A stretch of DNA of 12,599 bases, taken from the NCBI GenBank assembly GCA_031282705.1, contig JAITDF010000050.1, positions 1 to 12,599 of the forward strand, in the 5' to 3' direction. Each line of letters opens with the position of its first letter. The first letter of the stretch is position 1. The stretch comes from Opitutaceae bacterium. GTDB lineage: Bacteria; Verrucomicrobiota; Verrucomicrobiia; Opitutales; Opitutaceae. Made by a program: the position numbers and the translations under genes. The notes beneath the pieces were generated by a model that was not told the origin of the DNA, ran no database searches, and was given only the letters and a program-made list of their open reading frames with translations. Shown one piece after another: positions 6,513-12,150 of this stretch.

Positions 6513-7739
6513 TCAGTATTCCAGCTCGGCGTAGCGGGCGTATTTTTCCATCACGAAGTCGATGTCCTTGTCGCCGCGCCCGCTCAGGTTCACGAGGATG
6601 CTCCGCGCCGGGCGCTGCCGCGCGAGCTTGACCGCGTAGGCGACGGCGTGCGCGCTCTCCAGCGCGGGGATGATGCCCTCAAGCCGCGAAAGCTGGAAAA
6701 ACGCCCGGATCGCCTCCTCGTCCGTCGCGGTGCCGACGACCGTCCGCCCGATGCTGTTCAAATAGGCGTGCTCCGGCCCGACAGACGGATAATCGAGGCC
6801 GCTCGCCACCGAATAAACCGCCGCCGGCTCGCCCTTGCCGTCCTTGAGCATGATCGAGTTGAACCCGTGCATCACCCCCTCGCTGCCATGGCTGAGCGAG
6901 GCCGCGTGGTCGCCGGGCGCGGCCCCGCGCCCCAGCGGCTCGACCCCGTGCAGCTCGACCGGATCATCGAGGAACCCGGAGAAAATGCCCATCGCGTTCG
7001 ACCCGCCGCCGACGCACGCGACGACACTGTCGGGCAGCCCGCCGGTCATCCCGACAAACTGCTCGCGCGCCTCGATGCCGACCACGCGCTGAAATTCGCG
7101 CACCATGAGCGGAAACGGATGCGGGCCCACCACCGAGCCGATGCAATAGATGCTGTTCACCGGGTCCTTCAAGTAGGACTGGAACGCGGAATCGACCGCC
7201 TCCTTGAGCGTGCGCGCGCCGAACGACACCGGCACCACCGTCGCCCCGAGTATCCGCATCCGCACCACATTCGGATGCTCCTTCGCGATGTCCACCTCGC
7301 CCATGTGGATCTCCACCGGGATGCCGAAATACGCGCCCGCGGTGGCCAGCGCCACGCCGTGCTGCCCCGCGCCGGTCTCGGCGATGAGCTTTTTTTTGCC
7401 GAGATATTTCGCGAGCAGCGCCTCGCCCATGCAATGGTTGAGCTTGTGCGCGCCGGAGTGGTTCAGGTCCTCGCGCTTCAAATAAATGCGCGCGCCGCCG
7501 ATTTTGTCGGAAAGGCGTCCGCAGTAGGACACGGGCGTCGGGCGGCCCTGGTAGTCGCGGCGGATGCGGCGCAACTCGGCGATGTAGTCCGCGCTGCGGC
7601 TGACGCGCTGGTAGGCGGCGTTGATTTCGTCCATCTGCGCCTGAAGCTCCGGCGGGATGAAAGAGCCGCCGAACTTGCCAAAAAAGCCGCGTTCGTCGGG
7701 AACTTGACGATGAAGGGGAATCGAAGGTTTTGTGCTCAT
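6513..7739 (-). CDS. trpB: Tryptophan synthase beta chain
   Basis: This 408-residue PLP enzyme makes L-tryptophan from indole and serine. All hallmarks are present: the PLP lysine K99 in HSGAHKLNH (residues 94-102), the catalytic E121 in ETGAGQHGVA, the phosphate-binding GGGSNA (244-249), SGLDYPSVGPEHA (313-325) and NLSGRGDKD (384-392). Length and N terminus (RGFFGKFGGSFIP) fit the canonical TrpB1 type, which normally pairs with TrpA. No trpA, trpF or other tryptophan gene lies beside it, so the pathway genes are presumably dispersed. I chose the ATG at 7739 (MSTKPS). The bases before it are pyrimidine-rich (CCCTTCTTCA) and lack an SD sequence, as at ribB. A small inverted repeat lies 17-30 bases before the start. 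Downstream is a probable terminator. Confidence 0.97.
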   Translation of the reverse strand: MSTKPSIPLHRQVPDERGFFGKFGGSFIPPELQAQMDEINAAYQRVSRSADYIAELRRIRRDYQGRPTPVSYCGRLSDKIGGARIYLKREDLNHSGAHKLNHCMGEALLAKYLGKKKLIAETGAGQHGVALATAGAYFGIPVEIHMGEVDIAKEHPNVVRMRILGATVVPVSFGARTLKEAVDSAFQSYLKDPVNSIYCIGSVVGPHPFPLMVREFQRVVGIEAREQFVGMTGGLPDSVVACVGGGSNAMGIFSGFLDDPVELHGVEPLGRGAAPGDHAASLSHGSEGVMHGFNSIMLKDGKGEPAAVYSVASGLDYPSVGPEHAYLNSIGRTVVGTATDEEAIRAFFQLSRLEGIIPALESAHAVAYAVKLARQRPARSILVNLSGRGDKDIDFVMEKYARYAELEY

Positions 7740-7755
7740 TGAAGAAGGGAAAATG

Positions 7756-7769
7756 TTACCATCGGGTAA
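7756..7769. promoter_or_regulatory. Small inverted repeat in the trpB leader
   Basis: TTACC (7756-7760), spacer ATCG, and GGTAA (7765-7769) form a short perfect dyad ending 17 bases before the trpB start codon. It could be an operator, but it is short and does not resemble the known TrpR site. Confidence 0.25.
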
Positions 7770-7810
7770 ATTTCCACGGACCGCGAGCACGAAAAACAGG
7801 CGCCGCCGCC

Positions 7811-7882
7811 GGGTGCAACAGGAGGTGATGTCACTCCCTCAAAAGGCGGGTGCAACCCAACGTGATGCCTCCCCTCTCTTTC
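7811..7882 (+). repeat. Family A repeat copy (two core units)
   Basis: Two cores lie 37 bases apart: GGGTGCAACAGGAGGTGATG at 7811-7830 and GGGTGCAACCCAACGTGATG at 7848-7867. The segment 7816-7860 is nearly identical to 6289-6333. Only a short pyrimidine tract (CCTCCCCTCTCTTTC) follows, and no purine right arm is present, so this copy looks truncated. Confidence 0.8.
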
Positions 7883-7927
7883 GGGCACTTTGAAAAAGCA
7901 TGTCCCGCGCGGAGGCTTTTGGGAAGT

Positions 7928-8025
7928 AGGGCGAGCGTCCCGCTTGCCTGACAGGAGCAGGATGCTCCCGCCACTTCAGGGCGGCACGTTTTGCGGCGCG
8001 CTTTGCGCGCCGTCAGGCAAGCGGG
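7928..8025. repeat. Nested inverted-repeat (cruciform-capable) element
   Basis: An outer perfect 14-bp inverted repeat pairs CCCGCTTGCCTGAC (7939-7952) with GTCAGGCAAGCGGG (8012-8025). Inside are two smaller hairpins. GGAGCA-GGA-TGCTCC occupies 7954-7968, and CGGCGCGC-TTT-GCGCGCCG occupies 7994-8012. The left edge, GTAGGGCGAGCG, resembles the GTAGGGCGGTC head of the element at 12533. It looks like a composite REP/BIME-type element and abuts a family B copy. It could also stall transcription coming from the sigma operon. Confidence 0.7.
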
Positions 8026-8063
8026 GTCAAAATTAGGGACAGGTCAAAAATGAAAACCCGCGC
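8025..8063 (+). repeat. Family B repeat, copy 1
   Basis: GGTCAAAATTAGGGACAGG followed by TCAAAAATGAAAACCCGCGC is the best-preserved copy in the window. Related copies lie at 10308-10347, 10998-11036 and 12122-12163. Unlike copies 2 and 4, it lies downstream of a gene on the opposite strand (stop at 8090). Confidence 0.8.
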
Positions 8064-8089
8064 AAGGGACGGATTAAAAACAAAGGGCA

Positions 8090-8572
8090 TCATGGTGTCG
8101 TTTCGTCGGCGGCGGGCAGGGTGGGGGACGGCGGTTGCAGGCCGAGTCGTTCGTATCTCCTGGCAAACACACGGTGGAATTCGTCGCGCTTTTCCGGCGG
8201 AAGCCCGGCGGCGATTTTGCGAATGGCGGCGCGCAGTTCCATCCGCGTCTGCGCGAAGGCCCTCATGCGAATCGCGCGCCTGTTTCCCGCCGATTCGCGC
8301 AGTATCGCCTCCACTCGCGCCGTTTCTTCCGGCGTGAGCGCGAGCGCTCTGGTCAGGTCGGCCTGGATACGGCCGATGATGCGCTCGGATTGCGCCGGCC
8401 ATGCCTCGGGGCCGGCCTGAAGCCGGGTGCGCAGGGCGCGGGCGCCGAGCCACACCGCGCCCACGCCGCCCGCCGCGACGCCAAGAAGAAAGACCGCGGC
8501 GGCGGCGATCCACACGCGGCGGCGACTCGGGCGGCGCGGCGGCGGCGGCGATGCCGGTTGCGGGGCGTTCAC
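8090..8572 (-). CDS. Membrane-anchored Spy/CpxP-like periplasmic protein
   Basis: This 160-residue protein has a proline/arginine-rich cytoplasmic N terminus (1-19), one transmembrane helix (about 21-43, WIAAAAVFLLGVAAGGVGAV) and a charged, helical periplasmic part. The arrangement LTPEETARVEAILRE (79-93), long arginine-rich helices, then LPPEKRDEFHRVF (124-136) resembles Spy/CpxP or CnrX-type stress-sensing proteins. The GTG start at 8572 overlaps the stop of the preceding gene (GTGA) and has GGGGAGG six bases upstream, which decides it over the ATG at 8587. As third gene of the ECF operon it may sense envelope or metal stress or tune the sigma factor. No specific metal site is evident, so the ligand is open. 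Confidence 0.75.
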   Translation of the reverse strand: MNAPQPASPPPPRRPSRRRVWIAAAAVFLLGVAAGGVGAVWLGARALRTRLQAGPEAWPAQSERIIGRIQADLTRALALTPEETARVEAILRESAGNRRAIRMRAFAQTRMELRAAIRKIAAGLPPEKRDEFHRVFARRYERLGLQPPSPTLPAADETTP

Positions 8573-8907
8573 AGCGCACCTCCCCATTGCGCCCAGTCGA
8601 GCGCGCCCCAGACTTCGGCGATCTGCCACGTGATCGCCGCCGCCAGCACGCACGCGGCGGCGAGGCACGCGGGAATGACGCGCCTCGCGGAGAGCCAGTC
8701 GGACAATTCCGCCAGCCAGTCCGCCGGGCTGCCGGCCGCCGGCGGCACGGCTTGCGCGGAGGCGGCCTGCGCGGAGGCCCGCCTGACCGCGCGGAGCAGC
8801 GCGGCGGTGTCCACGGGCGGCGGCGAGTCGTCCGCCGCTTGTTGAACCAGTTTGCCCCAGCGCGCGGGATCGCGGGCGGGGCCGGTGTTGTTTGTTGTTG
8901 TTTTCAT
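8569..8907 (-). CDS. Small single-helix membrane protein, candidate anti-sigma factor
   Basis: This 112-residue protein has an N-terminal cytoplasmic region of about 75 residues and one hydrophobic helix (about 77-96, VIPACLAAACVLAAAITWQI), followed by a short tail. It lies 22 bases after the sigma gene and overlaps the next gene by four bases, so all three are co-transcribed. Position and topology fit an anti-sigma factor that holds the sigma at the membrane. However, the H-x3-C-x2-C motif of zinc anti-sigma proteins is absent, and I do not recognise a family. The call rests on context. The start at 8907 lacks an obvious SD sequence and may depend on translation of the upstream gene. Confidence 0.72.
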   Translation of the reverse strand: MKTTTNNTGPARDPARWGKLVQQAADDSPPPVDTAALLRAVRRASAQAASAQAVPPAAGSPADWLAELSDWLSARRVIPACLAAACVLAAAITWQIAEVWGALDWAQWGGAL

Positions 8908-8929
8908 GGTGGAGCGGGAGGGGGGAAAT

Positions 8930-9562
8930 TCAGAAAAGCCCGAGCGTTTTCAGCCGTGCGCGCAGCCGTCCCCGCGCCCGCCAGGCGCGGAGTTTGGCCG
9001 CGGTCACGGTCCAGCCAAACTGCGCGGCGATTTCCGCCAGCGAATGGTTTTCCAGATAATGCAACGTGAGCAGCGCGCGATCATCGGGCGGAAGCCCGGC
9101 CAGGATTTCCTTCACCTCGCTGGACGCGGCGCGCGCCGCCGGATTGTCCGCCGGATCGATCGCCTCGGGCACCGCCGTGCCGCGGCCGGGAGGCGGGGCG
9201 TCCGCATTGTCCGGCTCCGCCATGTGGCGGCGGCGCACGGACTGGCGTCGGAAATAGTCGCGGCCGACATTCGTCGCGATGCGCAGCAGCCAGTGCGCGA
9301 ACGGTTGCCCCGTCCGCCAGCCGCCGAGCCCGCGCACCATGCGCAGAAACGTTTCCTGCACGAGATCATCGAGGTCCGCCCGGTTGTGCGCGAAGCGCCA
9401 GAGCAGCCGCGCCACCGCGTCCCGATGCCGCATCACAAGCGATTCCATCGCATCGGGGTCGCCCTCGCGCGCACGCAGCGCGCAGGCATCGTCGCCGTCC
9501 GCGTTCGCGTTGCCGGCGGCGGATGCGGCGCGCGCGGCGGCGCGCGTGGGATGGGTGTTCAC
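8930..9562 (-). CDS. ECF-type RNA polymerase sigma factor
   Basis: This 210-residue sigma-70 family protein has only regions 2 and 4. Region 2 spans about residues 37-106 and includes DLDDLVQETFLRMVRGLGGW and HWLLRIATNVGRDYFRR. A linker (about 107-148) is rich in Pro, Ala and Asp. Region 4 is at about 149-205, with LPPDDRALLTLHYLENHSLA and the helix-turn-helix IAAQFGWTVTAAKLRAWRAR. I chose the GTG at 9562. The frame is open to ATGs at 9775 and 9766, but those lie upstream of a candidate promoter at 9666-9691 and would add an unsigma-like extension. No SD precedes the GTG, so the start remains uncertain. It heads an operon with a candidate anti-sigma and a Spy/CpxP-like protein and is probably autoregulated. 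Confidence 0.88.
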   Translation of the reverse strand: MNTHPTRAAARAASAAGNANADGDDACALRAREGDPDAMESLVMRHRDAVARLLWRFAHNRADLDDLVQETFLRMVRGLGGWRTGQPFAHWLLRIATNVGRDYFRRQSVRRRHMAEPDNADAPPPGRGTAVPEAIDPADNPAARAASSEVKEILAGLPPDDRALLTLHYLENHSLAEIAAQFGWTVTAAKLRAWRARGRLRARLKTLGLF

Positions 9563-9665
9563 GCGGATGGCCGGTCTTGCAAAAACATGAGCCCGGTCCG
9601 GCGCGTGGCAAAAAAATGCGCGCAGGTTTTGTGTTTCGGCGGCGGCATGGTTCACAACCCTCTTC

Positions 9666-9691
9666 AACGCACCGCCGCCGGCCTTGGTTTC
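9666..9691 (-). promoter_or_regulatory. Candidate ECF promoter for the sigma operon
   Basis: On the minus strand GAAACC is followed by 16 bases and CGTTGAAG. This matches the general ECF pattern of a GAAC-type -35 and a CGT-type -10. The same pattern and spacing occur on the other strand at 9726-9751. Two further CCGAAAC or CGAAAC copies lie just upstream (9698-9704 and 9712-9717). Transcription would begin near 9657, about 95 bases before the chosen sigma start. Confidence 0.45.
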
Positions 9692-9725
9692 GGAGAAGGT
9701 TTCGGAAAAAAGTTTCGAGGGACGC

Positions 9726-9751
9726 GAAACCGCTTTGCCGCCGCTCCCGTT
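9726..9751 (+). promoter_or_regulatory. Candidate ECF promoter for the divergent secreted-protein gene
   Basis: GAAACC (9726-9731), 16 bases, then CGTTAAGG has the same boxes and spacing as the oppositely directed site at 9666-9691. A start near 9760 would leave a 5' leader of about 50 bases before the ATG at 9810. This suggests the secreted protein belongs to the regulon of the neighbouring sigma factor. Confidence 0.45.
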
Positions 9752-9809
9752 AAGGGAATGTGCCATCGCAATCATAAATCAAACATTCAGCAGTCATTCC
9801 ATCATCATC

Positions 9810-10319
9810 ATGCAAACAATCCGCATATGCATCACCGCCTTCATTCTCTGCGCCGCGACGCTCGCTTGCAACGCCTCGGATCCGTCCGGGGTCTGGAAAT
9901 TCGAATTCGAGGGCCCCCGGGGACGCAAACTGGAGTCCACGCTCACGTTGAAACTGGACGGCGGCCGGCTCGGCGGCGCCATCGACAACCGCGGCGGCAG
10001 GGTGAAGATCAGCGACGCCAGGCTCGAAGGCGATCAAGTCTCGTTCAACGTCGTGCATAAAATCCGCTTGCGCAAGTTTGCCATCAACTATTCCGGCAGG
10101 CTGGACGGCGACACGATCAAGGGGACCGTCTCCACGAAGGCTCGGGATGGAGGGATGCGGAGCCGGGAGTGGGAGGCGAGGCGCTCGAAACACCCGCCGC
10201 GCTTCATGCCGGCATGGTCTCGCGCATCGGCGTGGTGGCGGTGGCATCCCCGGGCGCATCAGTATCGATGCCACCGGCATGAGGCTCATTGTTGCTGCGT
10301 GGCGCCGGGCCAAAATTAA
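9810..10319 (+). CDS. Secreted protein of unknown function with a repeat-derived C-terminal tail
   Basis: This 169-residue product begins with a signal peptide (MQTIRICITAFILCAATLAC). Cleavage is probably near residues 20-23; the lipobox-like TLAC is poor, so lipoprotein status is unsure. The mature part is beta-rich, with GVWKFEFEG, STLTLKLDGGRLGGAIDN, LEGDQVSFNVV, YSGRLDGDTIKGTV and a typical-looking end REWEARR (119-125). The final 44 residues have a different character, rich in Trp, His, Cys and Arg, and the stop codon lies inside a family B repeat. The original gene probably ended soon after residue 125. The beta pattern resembles uncharacterised secreted proteins I associate with Planctomycetes and Verrucomicrobia. 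A candidate ECF promoter precedes it; there is no SD. Confidence 0.72.
   Translation: MQTIRICITAFILCAATLACNASDPSGVWKFEFEGPRGRKLESTLTLKLDGGRLGGAIDNRGGRVKISDARLEGDQVSFNVVHKIRLRKFAINYSGRLDGDTIKGTVSTKARDGGMRSREWEARRSKHPPRFMPAWSRASAWWRWHPRAHQYRCHRHEAHCCCVAPGQN
10239..10276. repeat. Inverted repeat within the 3' end of the secreted-protein gene
   Basis: CGGTGGCAT (10239-10247) and ATGCCACCG (10268-10276) form a perfect 9-bp stem with a 20-base loop. It lies in the part of the reading frame that appears not to be original, between REWEARR and the family B repeat, and may belong to the same inserted segment. Confidence 0.5.
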
Positions 10320-10347
10320 GGACAGGCCAAAAACGAAAACCCGCCCG
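10308..10347 (+). repeat. Family B repeat, copy 2
   Basis: GGCCAAAATTAAGGACAGG followed by CCAAAAACGAAAACCCGCCCG. The stop codon (TAA, 10317-10319) of the secreted-protein gene lies inside this copy. The toxin-antitoxin pair starts about 60 bases downstream. Confidence 0.8.
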
Positions 10348-10407
10348 CTGCCGTCCGCCGGCGAGGTTGCCAAGCACACAAGAACCGCCACAGTAGGGGA
10401 CATGCCA

Positions 10408-10635
10408 ATGACACTTGAACAAATCGTTGAGGAAACCGCGCAATGGCCGGTTGACGCCGTTGCCGAGCTTCTTGACCGGATCGCGCTCGCCAAACACGGC
10501 GGCATGGACGCCGCCCGCATGGACGCGTGGACTGCAACCGCCCTGCGGCGTTGCGCCGAGCTCGACAATGGTCAGGCCGGGTTGATCCCCGGCGAGGACG
10601 CCAGCGCGCGCATCCGCAAGATCGTCGGACGATGA
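10408..10635 (+). CDS. Antitoxin of a ParE-type toxin-antitoxin module (addiction module component family)
   Basis: This 75-residue protein matches the short addiction-module antitoxin family (TIGR02574/Unstab_antitox type). It has an N-terminal helix (TLEQIVEETAQWPVDAVAEL), then RIALAKHG, the conserved tryptophan of DAWTATALRRCAEL (residues 39-52) and the end IPGEDASARIRKIVGR. It should bind and neutralise the toxin encoded immediately after it. The ATG at 10408 lies eight bases after AGGGG, better spaced than the ATG at 10402. The stop overlaps the toxin start (ATGA), a normal arrangement for coupled translation. The module probably represses its own promoter, but no operator was identified. 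Confidence 0.87.
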   Translation: MTLEQIVEETAQWPVDAVAELLDRIALAKHGGMDAARMDAWTATALRRCAELDNGQAGLIPGEDASARIRKIVGR

Positions 10636-10931
10636 AGCCTCACGGGTTCCATCACGAGGCGCTTGAGGAATACGCCCGGGCGGCCGAGGATTACGCGAAG
10701 ATCAGCCCTGAGCTCGGCGGACGCTTTTATGACGAAATCGAGCGCTTGATCGGCGAGATCTGCCGCGCCCCGACGCTTTACCGGCGCATCCGCGGCCCTG
10801 TCCGCCGCCACTTCTCGACGGTGTTCCCTTTTGCGATCCTCTACGAGGACCGGCCCGACCACGTCCGCATTGTCGCCGTGATGCCGATGCACCGGTACCC
10901 GGATTATTGGAAACGCCGCCGCCCGGCCTGA
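10632..10931 (+). CDS. RelE/ParE-superfamily toxin
   Basis: This 99-residue protein has the ParE/RelE pattern: an N-terminal helix pair (EALEEYARAAEDYAKISPEL and GGRFYDEIERLIGEI), then P47-x3-R51 and the strands VRRHFSTVFPFAILYE, HVRIVAVMPMHRYPDYWKRR. H87, R88, P90 and W93 lie in the usual conserved C-terminal segment. Members act on DNA gyrase (ParE) or on ribosome-bound mRNA (RelE). The family name alone does not decide which; the antitoxin type more often accompanies ParE-like toxins. It overlaps the antitoxin gene by four bases, and both appear intact. The adjoining family B repeats on each side (10308 and 10998) suggest the module sits in a mobile or recombining neighbourhood. Confidence 0.87.
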   Translation: MKPHGFHHEALEEYARAAEDYAKISPELGGRFYDEIERLIGEICRAPTLYRRIRGPVRRHFSTVFPFAILYEDRPDHVRIVAVMPMHRYPDYWKRRRPA

Positions 10932-10997
10932 CCCTTTCGGCTTGCTGATTTGAAAAGACTCCATTGGTTATTGGAGCCTCCAAGGGCAAAATTAGGG

Positions 10998-11036
10998 GGC
11001 AAAATTAGGGACAGGCGAAAAATGCAACCCCGGCGC
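10998..11036 (+). repeat. Family B repeat, copy 3, with partial tandem duplication
   Basis: GGCAAAATTAGGGACAGG followed by CGAAAAATGCAACCCCGGCGC. A second partial core, GGGCAAAATTAGGG, lies immediately upstream (10984-10997), giving a short direct repeat. With copy 2 it brackets the toxin-antitoxin pair in the same orientation. Confidence 0.75.
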
Positions 11037-11090
11037 AAAGGGGTTTCCCATGCACAGCTTGCCGCCGCCGTGGCTGTTTTTGTTTGCGTC

Positions 11091-11110
11091 GGAGCCGCCC
11101 GGGCGGCTCC
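11091..11110. promoter_or_regulatory. Perfect 20-bp palindrome upstream of the PNPOx-like gene
   Basis: GGAGCCGCCCGGGCGGCTCC is an uninterrupted 20-bp palindrome ending 30 bases before the ATG at 11141. No T-run follows on either strand, so a terminator is unlikely. It could be an operator for a dimeric regulator, a leader hairpin, or simply a REP-like sequence. Confidence 0.45.
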
Positions 11111-11140
11111 ATTTGGCGCCAATCCACAATCTTTTCCGCC

Positions 11141-11533
11141 ATGAACGAAGTCCTCGAATTCCTCAAGAAAGCCGGCGTGTATTTTCTCGCCACCGTTGAC
11201 GGCGGCGCGCCGAAAGTCCGCCCGTTCGGCACCGCGTTGCTGTTTGAAAACAAACTCTACTTCCAGACCGGCAAGGCCAAACCCGTCTCGCGCCAGCTCG
11301 CCGCCAACCCGCGCGTCGCCATCAGCGCTGTGGACGGCGACCGCTGGCTCCGCATCGAGGCGACCGCCGTCAACGACGACCGCGTCGCCGTCAAAAAGGC
11401 CATGCTCGACACCCACCCGGAACTCCGCGCCCTCTACGACGAAAACGATGCCAGCACGCAGGTGCTTTTCCTGCGCGACGCCACCGCCACCATCCAATCC
11501 TTCTCCGGAGAAAACAAAACCGTCCGCTTCTGA
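11141..11533 (+). CDS. Pyridoxamine 5'-phosphate oxidase-fold flavoprotein (FMN-binding split barrel)
   Basis: This 130-residue protein begins MNEVLEFLKKAGVYFLATVD, the usual opening of small PNPOx-like split-barrel proteins. It continues with KVRPFGTALLFENKLYFQTG (25-44), KPVSRQLAANPRVAISAV (47-64), WLRIEATA and the late TQVLFLRDATATIQSF. Such proteins bind FMN or a related flavin as dimers and are cytoplasmic reductases or flavin-storage proteins; the substrate cannot be told from sequence. It is about half the size of true PdxH, so I do not call it that enzyme. The start is clear from the family N terminus although no SD is present. It is 71 bases from the following gene on the same strand. 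Confidence 0.88.
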   Translation: MNEVLEFLKKAGVYFLATVDGGAPKVRPFGTALLFENKLYFQTGKAKPVSRQLAANPRVAISAVDGDRWLRIEATAVNDDRVAVKKAMLDTHPELRALYDENDASTQVLFLRDATATIQSFSGENKTVRF

Positions 11534-11604
11534 TTTTCCCGCCGCGCCGCCGGCACCGCCGCGCCAATCGCCGCCCGCCGGAGCCGTCCGAAACCCGCCG
11601 CCCC

Positions 11605-12150
11605 ATGAAAAACTACGTCTCGCAACTGGTCGAAAAACTCCGCGCCGCGCGCGCGCTTGTCATCACGCCGCCCTACGTCGAGCTTGAGCCGGAGTTTGAC
11701 ATCCCGGAAATCCGCGGCGCCGAGGAATTTCTTGCCGGCCCGCAAGACAATTTCGAGGGATATTTCAAGATAAGGCGTGCCGAGTTCCCGCCCGATGACA
11801 GGCTCACTGCCGCGCAAATAAAAACGCTCGCCAACGAAATGCTCTCGCTGCTCGCGGCGCACAATTTTGCCGCCGACCTCCCCGACGACATCACCCCGCG
11901 CGACGCCTACAACGCCCTGCTCCGTCGTTGGGACGGCGAGCCTGTCAGCTACGTGTCCAGCGGGCACAGCCACCTGGATTTTTACGACGATCCTGAACTC
12001 GAACGTTATTACGCGGAATGGAAAAAAGAGATTGATGCCGAATTCGCGGAGCCGGCCTCGCCGGCACCGGCAGGGCGCCGGAAGAAAACCAAAAAATCCG
12101 CAAGGGTAAGACCAAGGACAGGGTCAAAACCAGAGACAGGTCAAAACTGA
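11605..12150 (+). CDS. Conserved-looking hypothetical protein with a repeat-derived C-terminal tail
   Basis: This 181-residue soluble protein has no signal peptide or membrane helix. I do not recognise a characterised function. It opens MKNYVSQLVEKLRAA and contains FPPDDRLTAAQIKTLANEML (61-80), LLAAHNFAADLPD and YVSSGHSHLDFYDDPELERY (116-135), an acidic, likely globular region. It resembles, from memory only, uncharacterised proteins of Bacteroidetes-type bacteria starting NYxSQLxxDLR. The tail from about residue 150 is Ala/Pro-rich, then strongly basic (RRKKTKKSARVRPR). Roughly the last 13 residues and the stop codon lie in a family B repeat, so the native C terminus was probably near residue 148-168. 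It may be co-transcribed with the PNPOx-like gene 71 bases upstream, though no common role is apparent. Confidence 0.7.
   Translation: MKNYVSQLVEKLRAARALVITPPYVELEPEFDIPEIRGAEEFLAGPQDNFEGYFKIRRAEFPPDDRLTAAQIKTLANEMLSLLAAHNFAADLPDDITPRDAYNALLRRWDGEPVSYVSSGHSHLDFYDDPELERYYAEWKKEIDAEFAEPASPAPAGRRKKTKKSARVRPRTGSKPETGQN

Larger units (their letters stand above)
7740..8089. other. Intergenic repeat cluster between trpB and the sigma operon
   Basis: These 350 bases hold the trpB leader, a family A copy (7811-7882), a nested inverted-repeat element (7928-8025) and a family B copy (8025-8063), in that order and nearly abutting. No coding sequence is credible. The three unrelated repeat types side by side suggest a tolerated landing zone for small elements. 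Confidence 0.7.

Noticed and set aside
6648..7742. 364-residue plus-strand frame opposite trpB
   Set aside because: It is antisense shadow composition rich in Arg, His and Ala; trpB on the other strand is certain.
9563..9775. Long N-terminal extension of the sigma factor to the ATG at 9775
   Set aside because: It has no sigma-like sequence and lies across the candidate promoter at 9666-9691, so it would be upstream of the transcript start.
10950..11144. 64-residue plus-strand frame with an Ala/Val-rich stretch before the PNPOx gene
   Set aside because: It runs through family B copy 3 and the palindrome, has no SD, and overlaps the next start; it is better explained as repeat sequence.
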